From: Bradyrhizobium retamae
GTDB lineage: Bacteria > Pseudomonadota > Alphaproteobacteria > Rhizobiales > Xanthobacteraceae
Assembly (NCBI RefSeq): GCF_001440415.1
Contig: NZ_LLYA01000171.1
Location: forward strand, 1 to 60,074
Reading direction: 5' to 3'
DNA: 60,074 nt
Positions 29,201 to 34,289 of the stretch are shown here, one piece after another; within the stretch, counting starts at the first letter, position 1, and every line of letters begins with the position of its first letter. Under the pieces are notes generated by a model. That model was not told where the DNA came from and did not search any database. It saw only the letters and a list, made by a program, of their open reading frames with translations. The translations under genes were made by a program, and so were the position numbers.

Positions 29201-31715
29201 GGCGGCGGGCGTGACATTCACAGCCTCGTCGCTGACAAACGGTATCATTCAGGTCAACGGCGTTACCCAAAATACGTTCTCCGGCACGCAGTTGGCAGCC
29301 GGTCAGGTGAAGTTCATTCACAACGGTTCGGAAACGAGCACTGCTTCCTTCCAGGTCAACGTCGAGGATGGAAACGAAGACGTTTCGTCGCCTGTCAATC
29401 AGTCGTTCAACCTGACCGTCACGGCAGTGAACGACCTGCCGGTGCTCAATTCCACCGGCCTGACAGTGGTGAGCAACACGGGATCGGGTGCCGTCACTTT
29501 CGCCGAGGCGGCGCTATCTTCGTACTTCATCGATGCGGACAACACTACCCTCGGTATTGCTTCAGTCGCGCCGGCAGGTACCCTTCAGTCCGCGAATGGA
29601 ACCGGTCTTGGCGCCGGCAACGTCGGAACCGTCGGTACGATCACCATTGATGACGACGCTGCGCTGGGCGGCTCGTTCACGACTATCGCCACCGACGGGA
29701 CGGGAAGCAGCGCGCCTGCGACAACTGTCAACTTCGTCAACAGTGCCACAGCTACGACTTCGTTGAATGCTGCCGCCAGCGGCGATTCGATTATCGTCAA
29801 CGCTCAGACTACAGGGGCCACGCTGACAGGCGGAGTGGGCAAGGACTACATAATCGGCAATACGGGCAACGACACGATTATCGGTGGTGCGAATGACGAC
29901 GTTCTCGCTGGTGGCGCCGGCAATGATACCTACGCCTTCGGCCTGAGTGACGGTGACGATACGATCATTGAAGTTGGAGCGGCCAGTGCGGGCGATGCAG
30001 TTCTGATCGACGCGAACGGCGCAGCGCTGACGTCACTGAGCGGTCTCGACAATGATGATGACGGCAGTGATGGTGACCTGATTATTGGCGTCAATGGACA
30101 GCAGATCCGTATCGTCGACCACTACAACAGTGGCAACAACGCGGTGGAAACCATCTCGTTTGATGGTGCGACCTTCAAGGGCTACAGTCTTGGCAGCGGT
30201 GCCTACACCATCAGCACCGATGACAACGGCACCCGGAGCGGTACATCGGGCAATGACCTGATCGCTGCTGAAGCTGACGGCGACAACCTAAGCGGGGGTG
30301 CGGGTAATGACATTCTCCTAGGCAATGCATCGAGCGACGGACTGACTGGTGGTACCGGTTCCGACCTGCTGGTTGGCGGTGCCGGGACTGACGACTTTAA
30401 TTTCGCTGCGGGTGATAGCCAGTTGTCAATCACTGGCTCTGGAACGAATGGCGTCATTTCCGGCTACGATGTGATTGCTGATTTCGCGCCAGGTGCGACG
30501 GCGGCGGCTAGCGAGAGGATTATTTTCAGCGGTGCAACCGTTGCTGGCAATGCGACGCCTACCGGCAGCACGACGACAAATTCAGCGCTGCTGTTGAACA
30601 CCGGGTTTGCTGTTGCCTCCCACAGGATTTCCAGTGGCATCATAACGTTCGATGATACGTCTGGTGGTGCCAACGCAAACTTCAGCACCGCGGTTAGCTT
30701 GACGACGCAGGCTGATGTTGCGGCAGTTGTTCAATACCTCCAAGCAAACGATATCGGCGCGACTGGTACAACGGTTGCGTTCGAGGCAACAATCGGTGGG
30801 GTGAACCATACATACGTCTACATTCAGGGCACGGACAACGGATCGAACAACAATAGTGACGCGCTGATCGACCTCGTTGGGGTGAACGCCACGAGCATCT
30901 CGGAACCGAACAACAATGAGATCGCTGTGGTTGGCACTTCTGTCGCCGACCCCATCGTCCTCGATCTAGGTAACAACGGCGTCGCGTTCAGCTCTCTCGA
31001 AAACGGTGTCTCCTTCGACATCAACGGCGACGGTGCACAAGACCAGATCGCCTGGACCGGCGATGGCCAGGACGGCATTCTTGCGCTGGATCTCGACGGC
31101 TCCGGCAAGATCGAAAGCGGCAACGAGCTGTTCACGCCGAACTTCAATGGCGGGCACTTCGCCGACGGTATCGCCGCGCTGGCGAGCCTCGACGGCAACC
31201 ATGACGGCGTGATCGACACCAGGGATCAGGCGTTTGGCGATCTCGTGGTCTGGCGGGATGCCAACCACAACGGCGTCAGTGAGGACGGCGAACTGATCAA
31301 GCTCGGCGAGCTCGACATTAAGAGCATCGATCTTGCAACGACGGCTGGTGCTCCCATCGACGGACAGACGGTTGCGGGGGTCGGCTCGTTTACTTACGCG
31401 GACGGCACCACAGGTACCTTCGTCGAGGTCGATCTCGATGCGTCGCTCGGGGCATCTGTTCCGGCCGATACGGCCCACCACGAGCTGCCGCAGGGGTTGG
31501 ATCAGATCCTCAGCTTCGGGCCGGGTCATGGCGAACTGACCTTCCCGGCGTCTGGTTCGGCGGGTGAGGGCGAGTTGACGCATTTCACTACCGTCGACCA
31601 GCCGCTCACGCACGACGCCTTCGGCGACACCTCGGCAGCGGCTGCGAAGATGGCTCTTGCCGTCATTCAGGCCGGCGGGACGGTGGATACGGCTCATCTG
31701 CAGCCGGGTCTCTGA
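17235..31715 (+). CDS. Giant LapA-type retained adhesin (T1SS-143 repeats, VWA, RTX)
   Basis: The 4,826-residue protein has no Sec signal. Residues about 24-115 form a compact N-terminal domain (FKLTKPMGDQAVVVNLGYDQ). PAAG follows at 122-125, matching the LapG target pattern and close to the place where LapA carries TAAG. About 13 junctions of the form DD(G/I/V/M)P, many followed by DEDGL- or DEDDL-like segments, mark T1SS-143-type repeats (coding 18.3-27.2 kb). Inserted beta-sandwich modules lie near residues 1934-2082, 2279-2465 and 2663-2818; VCBS/cadherin-like units follow. A von Willebrand A domain has MIDAS DRSGS near residue 3345. RTX repeats occur near 4200-4240 and 4340-4392. The last 250 residues carry EF-hand-like loops (DGNHDGVIDTRD, DANHNGVSEDGE). 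The likely role is calcium-dependent surface adhesion or biofilm formation. Confidence 0.93.
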   Translation: MNAQFQVAQLSGSTPANSSAPPRIFKLTKPMGDQAVVVNLGYDQKVKVDFSGIANEKITLVHVGDRLIILFDNKSTVTVEPFFDSRHDALKNLTIEVAPGRDVSVSEFASLFPITTDQSILPAAGEGGGNAQASGANFSNSSVDPLATRSPLDLLGQESLGTVALTPETFNGTPNVAPSGSFTLAGVLTVHDETLGVQLTADDQANPLLPAVFQQAGLIGWAQSAVSEIGAANVNFGTNGPGTVAYVLTTSTGAAFAGVDTGLKATATGNGVFLFSEGNLIVAREGNGTTPNAGGAIAFALYLDPVSLKLSVAQYEAVQHSNTLDPNDRIELADVVFVQQVVTDALGVVVTHVSTDSIGVAFDDDGPAISVSVVEPVEGSAQLATLSLDESIGFDPNPNGFPGPLDDTGSTTADPTGTVPIGEVKTAAGGEEQGQGALQALFSVVKDPGTDGEKTVTYQYSFSLTGGSGPSGSVASTLKVTDPSGLYGDDTIYLFKVSDTEIVGRVGNDPNGPIATRITLVNAGSLSGSQLVIAQYMAIDHGQDGNNFDSSKALTLLSSNQDEGEVVFASLGITLTATITDVDNDTATSSATIQIAGGETSSIVFQDDGPVLIGEGSVIGTVDEDGLAVHNADAGRTGELAGTGSAVATGSLASLVDFGTDGPAATGFKVAVQNTPVDSGLTSQGAHVLIVSDGTTLHGYVETGVAGSGFSGGDREVFTLTVGADGFYTFTLKDQIDHPTLNNAEGDNGENILTTSLDLSAFIVATDGDGDHINLGEGTFKIEIQDDIPVLTGASISRTVDEDDILTPWSQGTSPNDGSADGSTTENFTGAAIVSGTLAGLVSVGADETGTFGFSSDAIAKLTALGLYSKQSAQGDGENGKLLIYTISDGPVGSHEIVITANEPSPNGNPVFSLTLNTETGAYEFRLYDELIHTEGSGQNSDLRSGPLDNGVQHSIPNIDLGSIITFTDKDGDTVSLTGKFTISVTDDVPHADVDLGWGSVTVDETPGNQADDTTSSSVRNLFAKLEATGLVGDDPDVSGDNNGGNPGNGAIAYARSDFSVVIDDSVIGADYPPYPHTFSLSVAGGNGTDSGLFVTDGGKIVLSVNADGLILGTVSDANSAFNGKVAFAIAIDSDGKVSVAQYLSIKHDDRGDSNETNDNGTNFNDASPDDPLTVQQNLDGKIIATLTVTDSDGDKSSDSVNIGKLITFLDDGPSVDVHAASGFSVVHDETPDVQSSDDDTTVQAVRDLFANVHDKGSDPHLASAQKIDGAVGFAQSEGAALTVSANFGSDGAATSSSKVFSLTLNGGNGTNSGLETTDGRDIYLFKEGDLIVGRYDGPDSGSGTTNTGNDPAAFAIAIDPVTGKVSVVQYVSLEHNNAGGADDYVAIASNKVFATVTVTDGDGDSARDSADISGKIRFEDDGPTITGATISVAVDEDGLPTGNLDANRAGETTGTGSAVATGAAGALNALVNFGADGPSSTAFDLVVQSSPVNTGLESKGGDILIVSDGNTLRGFVNQGGNFGYQAGTDREVFTLTVGSNGSYVFTLKDQIDHPSLNGQNGDNSENLLTTALDLSKYIVATDGDGDTVKLAAGAFTIQIRDDIPIQVSGASITATVEEDDLTNANSGNNSVGNNEDGSSGKTVANGSLTSLFKVGADENGTFVLDISGISALQNQNLTSHNTALSYSISGDTLTAKAGSITVFTLQIQSNGNYTFTLEDQLDHAAGNGENTLSINLSSVVRFVDYDSDGVTPSGGFTITVQDDIPVQTQNSVSGAVQEDALTDANSNHQSIGNTEGGQTTVATGSLATLVSVGADEQGTFSLLANPAGLTAVTSKGAAVLYSVSGTVLTGYVDSDGTAGFSGGDRVVFTLDVQPNGNYTFTLEDQIDHLPNAPANDDNQKLILDFTGAIQFTDQDGDKIQLQGSTTTTTVTTPLTLQPGHYDTYTVGGVTFDGLTFTGTAANSFVNTAGDNAASFNVSGQGVGIGNNLIQDNQGFIVERAGTDSFSFTINGSGTGTISWVAYHGGVPVSGSAGYDSGTLTLPSDGSAVTIDPSGTFDHLVIRFDLADGDKIRVNNFSYASTTTTSGGVFTIGIEDDIPVTGPNATVTVDEDDLASGNHDTASAGDDAASVSPTTGTLNFLVGADEAGTISFAPLDGFAVVDAGNHALTAGNQALHYFWDAGTNTLYASTLTDTPSHAFATAAFKIQVDPSTGAYSFSLVGQIDHPIHDDPNVGGTQTAYEDNISINLSYTITDRDGDTGNGTLAISIDDDMPIVGSTVAANNLVVNGSFEQGHALGNNQWSIYHGLAGWTTADIGAAGPHGDVPFEVQTGNVGGVFAQDGNALIELDSDLSSGNLSGSDHYNDSGHTNTIIQQVIAGTHAGEAYELTFYYSPRSNEGNADSGSLNVLWNGQVVKSIDSTGMTAGVWQLITVSVIGTDAGDVLGFQGAGQENSLGAYIDNVSLVPVAFVDEDGLTGPLAFGSHDTQAGDNYVANTDGDANETTSTGYLNIKWGADDLDSGVDINSGSFGTLTQDHPDGVGDRSLTFANASVGVSGASALTSMGEAVVFSTNADGTILTGVAGGRTVIEVSLSDEGAGAFRVVLKDQLDHATGNNENDIRLTFNYTATDSDGDAVNGSFTIGVDDDMPSANADADSVSTAVQTLNFDDVVLGENGETPIASPYHGFNFIQTGIHNPPGSGPFATYVPHSGSNLAFVGEKNGVEQPGYTGTAGDPITIAHADGSRFTALGAWFSSHGSEPMTITISGYVNGVLVSSFTQDIHEGTAGGPTYVNLSALGSVDKIVVDGPGYFGFDDFSYADNATATGNVVTGVGTTNFGADVLGADGAKVTGVVGVTTDTTPDGSHNFQVTGQYGTLVLNENGGYTYTRFDGSPVVANDVFTYALTDGDGDVSTATLTIGISDHGVTISGINGEDGDITVYENDLLASRGVDESAGSSPDSGNLLQNGTFTIAAADGLNSLMIDGHAFVTNGVFTASSFTTATGNTFAVTAFNGTTVSYSYTLVDNEQHASLQGNNGLPESLSVVATDSDGETATSTIKINIVDDVPTAVNDTWATTITGATLLTGLLANDKFGADGVDTDNSPLIGQVTVTNSAHGTVVYNNNGTFTYTPEAGYTGADSFTYTIKDGDGDTSTATVTLSSVQTNSLPTAGNSSASVDDEGLPNGIAGSTFADDLSGQAITASGTLPHNYNTDGKAASDPINFAPMDGTTGLVGSESVTYSWNATNNTLTASSAARGAIFIVVVDGGSDNGNGNYVFTLLKPVLHDAGDNENDATVNLTYQVKDATLPIADKATGTLAITIDDDIPVAAPIVKTVTEGTSDTNILLILDRSGSMDFSSGVSGYATRLDLLKAAAKELLDQYDAAGDVKVQIIKFNDSAQKQGSVWLSVADAKTYIDGLTANDGTDYDDATALAPDAFDDAGKLTTAGVRNVSYFISDGQPDPTSEQVSGDELTDWVNFVNANDIVSFAIGLGSSAPSMYLDPLAYDGRGTGTDTDALIVTNLNQLQSSLAGTVSPSISGSVIDGSIPTSFGADGGYVKSIEIGGKTYTYNPATDAITTSGSGSNTATFNATTNQLTITFTGSAGESFVIDLDDGTYAYTPPSTITSNFGRPFTYTLTDNDGDTASSTLTINVNNVNGAPILDATDSPVNAAVNEDAPAPSGAVGTLVSALLDTAAGGGFDNVTDADGPGLGIAITATNSANGTWYYSTNNGATWTAVGAVSNANALLLAADVGTRLYFKPSADYNGTVTDGITFRAWDESTGTAGTKADTTSNGGSSAFSSATDTASVTVNSVNDAPTLGPITATAGITEAANAASQNIAAVSGTFAVSDVDVGNTLTASINGTPTLVWSGGDLSTVLTSAQINTLTGALVAGELAISSSITANGGAQTISYTWDPEAAALDFLAAGQTLTVTYQIQVSDGTATTPTQPLSFVITGTNDAPVITGDRAAIVAEGGTYTITTTDLNFTDVDDAAAGVTFTASSLTNGIIQVNGVTQNTFSGTQLAAGQVKFIHNGSETSTASFQVNVEDGNEDVSSPVNQSFNLTVTAVNDLPVLNSTGLTVVSNTGSGAVTFAEAALSSYFIDADNTTLGIASVAPAGTLQSANGTGLGAGNVGTVGTITIDDDAALGGSFTTIATDGTGSSAPATTVNFVNSATATTSLNAAASGDSIIVNAQTTGATLTGGVGKDYIIGNTGNDTIIGGANDDVLAGGAGNDTYAFGLSDGDDTIIEVGAASAGDAVLIDANGAALTSLSGLDNDDDGSDGDLIIGVNGQQIRIVDHYNSGNNAVETISFDGATFKGYSLGSGAYTISTDDNGTRSGTSGNDLIAAEADGDNLSGGAGNDILLGNASSDGLTGGTGSDLLVGGAGTDDFNFAAGDSQLSITGSGTNGVISGYDVIADFAPGATAAASERIIFSGATVAGNATPTGSTTTNSALLLNTGFAVASHRISSGIITFDDTSGGANANFSTAVSLTTQADVAAVVQYLQANDIGATGTTVAFEATIGGVNHTYVYIQGTDNGSNNNSDALIDLVGVNATSISEPNNNEIAVVGTSVADPIVLDLGNNGVAFSSLENGVSFDINGDGAQDQIAWTGDGQDGILALDLDGSGKIESGNELFTPNFNGGHFADGIAALASLDGNHDGVIDTRDQAFGDLVVWRDANHNGVSEDGELIKLGELDIKSIDLATTAGAPIDGQTVAGVGSFTYADGTTGTFVEVDLDASLGASVPADTAHHELPQGLDQILSFGPGHGELTFPASGSAGEGELTHFTTVDQPLTHDAFGDTSAAAAKMALAVIQAGGTVDTAHLQPGL
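17598..17609 (+). other. Candidate LapG cleavage motif (PAAG) in the adhesin
   Basis: Codons CCG GCG GCC GGC encode Pro-Ala-Ala-Gly at residues 122-125, in a Gly/Ser-rich linker after the N-terminal domain. LapG proteases cut between the two alanines of (T/A/P)AA(G/V)-type motifs near residue 100-130 of LapA-like adhesins (established for Pseudomonas fluorescens). That this site is used here is inference, supported by the LapG-type gene at the other end of the adhesin gene. Confidence 0.6.
18320..27230 (+). repeat. T1SS-143-type repeat array in the adhesin
   Basis: Repeat junctions DDGP, DDIP, DDVP or DDMP occur near 18.32, 19.05, 19.59, 20.19, 20.87, 21.50, 22.04, 22.53, 23.52, 24.05, 25.17, 26.42 and 27.21 kb. 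Many units share FTLKDQIDHP-like and TDGDGD-like segments. Units are diverged at the protein level, unlike the near-identical repeats at the window start. Confidence 0.8.
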
Positions 31716-31735
31716 GCTGACGCTCCGAATTGAAG

Positions 31736-31769
31736 AAGCCCGCCGGATCGGTCCGGCGGGCTTTTTTCT
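31736..31769. terminator. Strong intrinsic terminator between convergent adhesin and protease genes
   Basis: AAGCCCGCCGGA-TCGG-TCCGGCGGGCTT forms a perfect 12-bp stem with a 4-base loop. A T-run follows on the plus strand, with complementary A residues (GAAGAA) on the other side. It lies 20 bases after the adhesin stop and 30 bases from the stop of the minus-strand protease gene, so it may serve both. Confidence 0.9.
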
Positions 31770-31799
31770 TGCCGCTCCGATGGGCGCGGAGCGTATGCG

Positions 31800-32813
31800 C
31801 TACATCAGCAGGGGCAGGGTGTTCAGCCCGGATGCGCTATCGGCCGGCGCACCGGCGCCGATAGTTTTGCCGCTGACGGCCGCGGCCGGTGCCGCCTGGA
31901 GTTCGCTGCCTACAAGCGGTCGCTTCGCATAGGGGGTGGCGAAGAGGTGAACGCCCTGATGATCGATCGCAAACAGCGGCGTGAAGCGCGTGGCTTCGGA
32001 ATCCGCCATCAACGTCGAGAACCGGTTGTCCAGCAATAGCCAGTGGCCATCTACACGTGCCGCCAATACCGCATGGTCCTGACGAACCATGCGGTCACGG
32101 ACCAGCACGATCTGCAGGTCGTTGCGGGGGAAGCCAGCGGCGCTCAGCGCGACATATTTGGCGATCGCATAATCTTCGCAGTCACCTTTCGTCGAGGCGA
32201 ACGTCGCAAGCGGCGTGCTCCATCGATCGGGCTCGCCGTGCTGGGAGAGGTCGCTGACGTAGCGGACGGCGGCGTTGACGCCCCGGTTGGCCTCATCAAG
32301 CTTGTCGCGTCCCAACTTCGCCCCGACCGCGTTGACGAGCCGAAGGAATTGGACGGCGTGGGCGGGACAATTGCCGGCGTCCGCCCGGCAATGATCGAGG
32401 ATAGCCTGCTCCCTCACCATGTCGGCTTCGACGCCGCGCCATTTGCGCCAGAGGAGGCCGTCGGGCGCGCGGAACGTGAACAGTCCAAACGGCTCGGAGC
32501 CTACCGCAGGCGCTTCCCTCACCGCGGGCGGCGCATCCGTTGCCGTGTTCGAAGGGGTGAGGGCGGCGAGGCGGACCGAGTCCGTGGTGCTGCGACCGCC
32601 CCCAAGATCATGCTTGGCGAGAACGGCATTGATGCTGAAGAATTTCGCCGGCGACGCCTGGTCGCCGCCCGGCGCGAGATCTGCTCCGACCTCTTCCAGC
32701 GACGTATCCTCGGCGGCCAATGCTTCGGATGTGGCGCCAACGCCGAGCGCGAGAATGAGCCCCATGGCCAACGCATGCGAGCGTGGGCTCCGCAGTTTTA
32801 CGCGCGGCGTCAT
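31800..32813 (-). CDS. lapG: LapG-type periplasmic transglutaminase-like cysteine protease
   Basis: The 337-residue precursor has a signal peptide (MTPRVKLRSPRSHALAMGLI..., cleavage near EALAA). The catalytic triad of the bacterial transglutaminase-like cysteine protease family (DUF920) is intact: Cys212 in TKGDCEDYA, His247 in RQDHAVLAA and Asp262 in LLLDNRF. Spacing is close to that of known LapG. LapG proteins cut the N-terminal retention domain of LapA-type adhesins in the periplasm and release them from the surface. The ATG at 32813 has AGGGGAC just upstream. A Pro/Ala-rich segment lies between signal and catalytic domain, and a C-terminal Ala/Ser-rich tail extends beyond it. The adjacent adhesin with a PAAG motif is the obvious substrate. 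The last gene of the same-strand block, it sits 222 bases after the fusion protein gene. Confidence 0.88.
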   Translation of the reverse strand: MTPRVKLRSPRSHALAMGLILALGVGATSEALAAEDTSLEEVGADLAPGGDQASPAKFFSINAVLAKHDLGGGRSTTDSVRLAALTPSNTATDAPPAVREAPAVGSEPFGLFTFRAPDGLLWRKWRGVEADMVREQAILDHCRADAGNCPAHAVQFLRLVNAVGAKLGRDKLDEANRGVNAAVRYVSDLSQHGEPDRWSTPLATFASTKGDCEDYAIAKYVALSAAGFPRNDLQIVLVRDRMVRQDHAVLAARVDGHWLLLDNRFSTLMADSEATRFTPLFAIDHQGVHLFATPYAKRPLVGSELQAAPAAAVSGKTIGAGAPADSASGLNTLPLLM

Positions 32814-33035
32814 GACGTCCCCTTTGTCAGGAGCGTCAGTCAACGTCTTTGCGTCGATCGGCCGCCCCAATCTGTTATCGGGACGGAAACTGCGGCCTTC
32901 GCCGCTTATGGTGAGTTAAGGCGAGGCAAGGATAGAAGGAATGTCGGAGAAGGCGGTCAATCGCCGGTTTTCCGGATGCTTCAAAATCACCTCAAAGTTG
33001 AACGGGTGACCGTAACGTTCCGTTAAGCAACATGC

Positions 33036-34289
33036 TCACCGCTCGCGCATGGCCTCATCCCGCAGGGTACGGGCCGGCTTGAGAAGGTAGTCGAGCACGG
33101 ATTTCTCGCCTGTCAGGATCTCGACCGTGGCGACCATGCCGGGAATGATCGGCAAAGAGTTTTTGGTCGTGCCCAGATGGTTTTTATCGGTACGAACCAT
33201 CACGCGATAAAAGGTTTCCTGGCGCTCCGACCGGTCGGCTGCCTTGTCATCGACGATAGTATCGGCGCTTATCCGCTCCACCTTGCCCTTTAGCGAGCCG
33301 TACACCGACGAGTCATAGGCCGAGAGCTTTACCACCGCGTCCTGATTGGGGCGGATGAAGGCGATATCCTGGGGCCGTATGCGGCCTTCCACCAGCAGCG
33401 TGTCATCCAGTGGGATGATATCCATCACATTGGCGCCGGGCTGAACCACCGCACCGATCGTCGTCACATTCAATTTATTAACGATGCCATGCACCGGGGC
33501 CTTCAGGTCAGTGCGTCGCACACGATCTTGCGCGGATTTGATGTTTTCATCGAGCACCGCAAGATCTCCCTTTGATTTGGCCAGATCTTCGTCTGCCTGC
33601 GATCGAAAGGACGCAAGGGTATTGGCGATCTTCGATTGTGCTTCGGCGAGCTGCCCGCGCATTTCGGTGGCCTGGCGGTCGAGCCGCAGCATCTCGATCT
33701 CGGGTACGACCTTCTGCTCATAGAGCTTGCGGGTGAGTTCGAGTTCGCGTTCCAGAAGCTTGAGCGTGCCCGTCAGTCTGGTTACCTGTTGCTTTAGGAC
33801 GTCCACATCCTGCGCCAACTTTTGTCCACGCATCCTGAAGACGCTGGTCTCGGTAGCGACTGCCGCCGGAACCACTTGGTCGATTTGTTCGGGGAACGTA
33901 ATCTCGCTTCGTCCGCGTGCCTCTGCCTCTAGTCGTGCAACGCGCGCCGCCATCGCACCGCGTCGTTCCCTGATCTCACCAAACTCGGACGCAAATTTGG
34001 TGTCGTCGATTCGCATCAGCGACTGGCCCTGATTAACGATGGCGCCTTCCTGAACGAGGATGTCACCGACAATACCGCCTTCAAGGGTCTGGACGACCTG
34101 GGTCTGGCGGGAAGGCACGACGCGGCCATCGCCCCGTTTGACTTCATCGAGGACCGCGAAATGCGCCCAGACCAGAAACGTCACGAGCAGGGCGAGGAAA
34201 GCCTGCAAGAGCATGCGCGAGGTTCGCGGTGTACGCATTGCTGCTGCCGCACGGATGTCATTGGCGAAGGCAAAATCAGATGCGGGCAT
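33036..34289 (-). CDS. HlyD family adaptor (LapC-like)
   Basis: The 417-residue membrane fusion protein has one membrane helix (MLLQAFLALLVTFLVWAHFA, about residues 25-44), a lipoyl half (VVQTLEGGIVGDILVQEGAI), a long coiled-coil region and a beta-barrel. It ends in SVLDYLLKPARTLRDEAMRER. The ATG at 34289 overlaps the end of the ABC gene by 14 bases, implying coupled translation. An upstream extension of the frame would be read inside the ABC gene and is rejected. It pairs with the preceding exporter for adhesin secretion. Confidence 0.93.
   Translation of the reverse strand: MPASDFAFANDIRAAAAMRTPRTSRMLLQAFLALLVTFLVWAHFAVLDEVKRGDGRVVPSRQTQVVQTLEGGIVGDILVQEGAIVNQGQSLMRIDDTKFASEFGEIRERRGAMAARVARLEAEARGRSEITFPEQIDQVVPAAVATETSVFRMRGQKLAQDVDVLKQQVTRLTGTLKLLERELELTRKLYEQKVVPEIEMLRLDRQATEMRGQLAEAQSKIANTLASFRSQADEDLAKSKGDLAVLDENIKSAQDRVRRTDLKAPVHGIVNKLNVTTIGAVVQPGANVMDIIPLDDTLLVEGRIRPQDIAFIRPNQDAVVKLSAYDSSVYGSLKGKVERISADTIVDDKAADRSERQETFYRVMVRTDKNHLGTTKNSLPIIPGMVATVEILTGEKSVLDYLLKPARTLRDEAMRER

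Noticed and set aside
17235..31715. Regular repeats considered as a CRISPR array or satellite
   Set aside because: The periodicity is codon-phased and protein-level (T1SS-143 repeats); no short identical repeats with unique spacers occur anywhere in the window.
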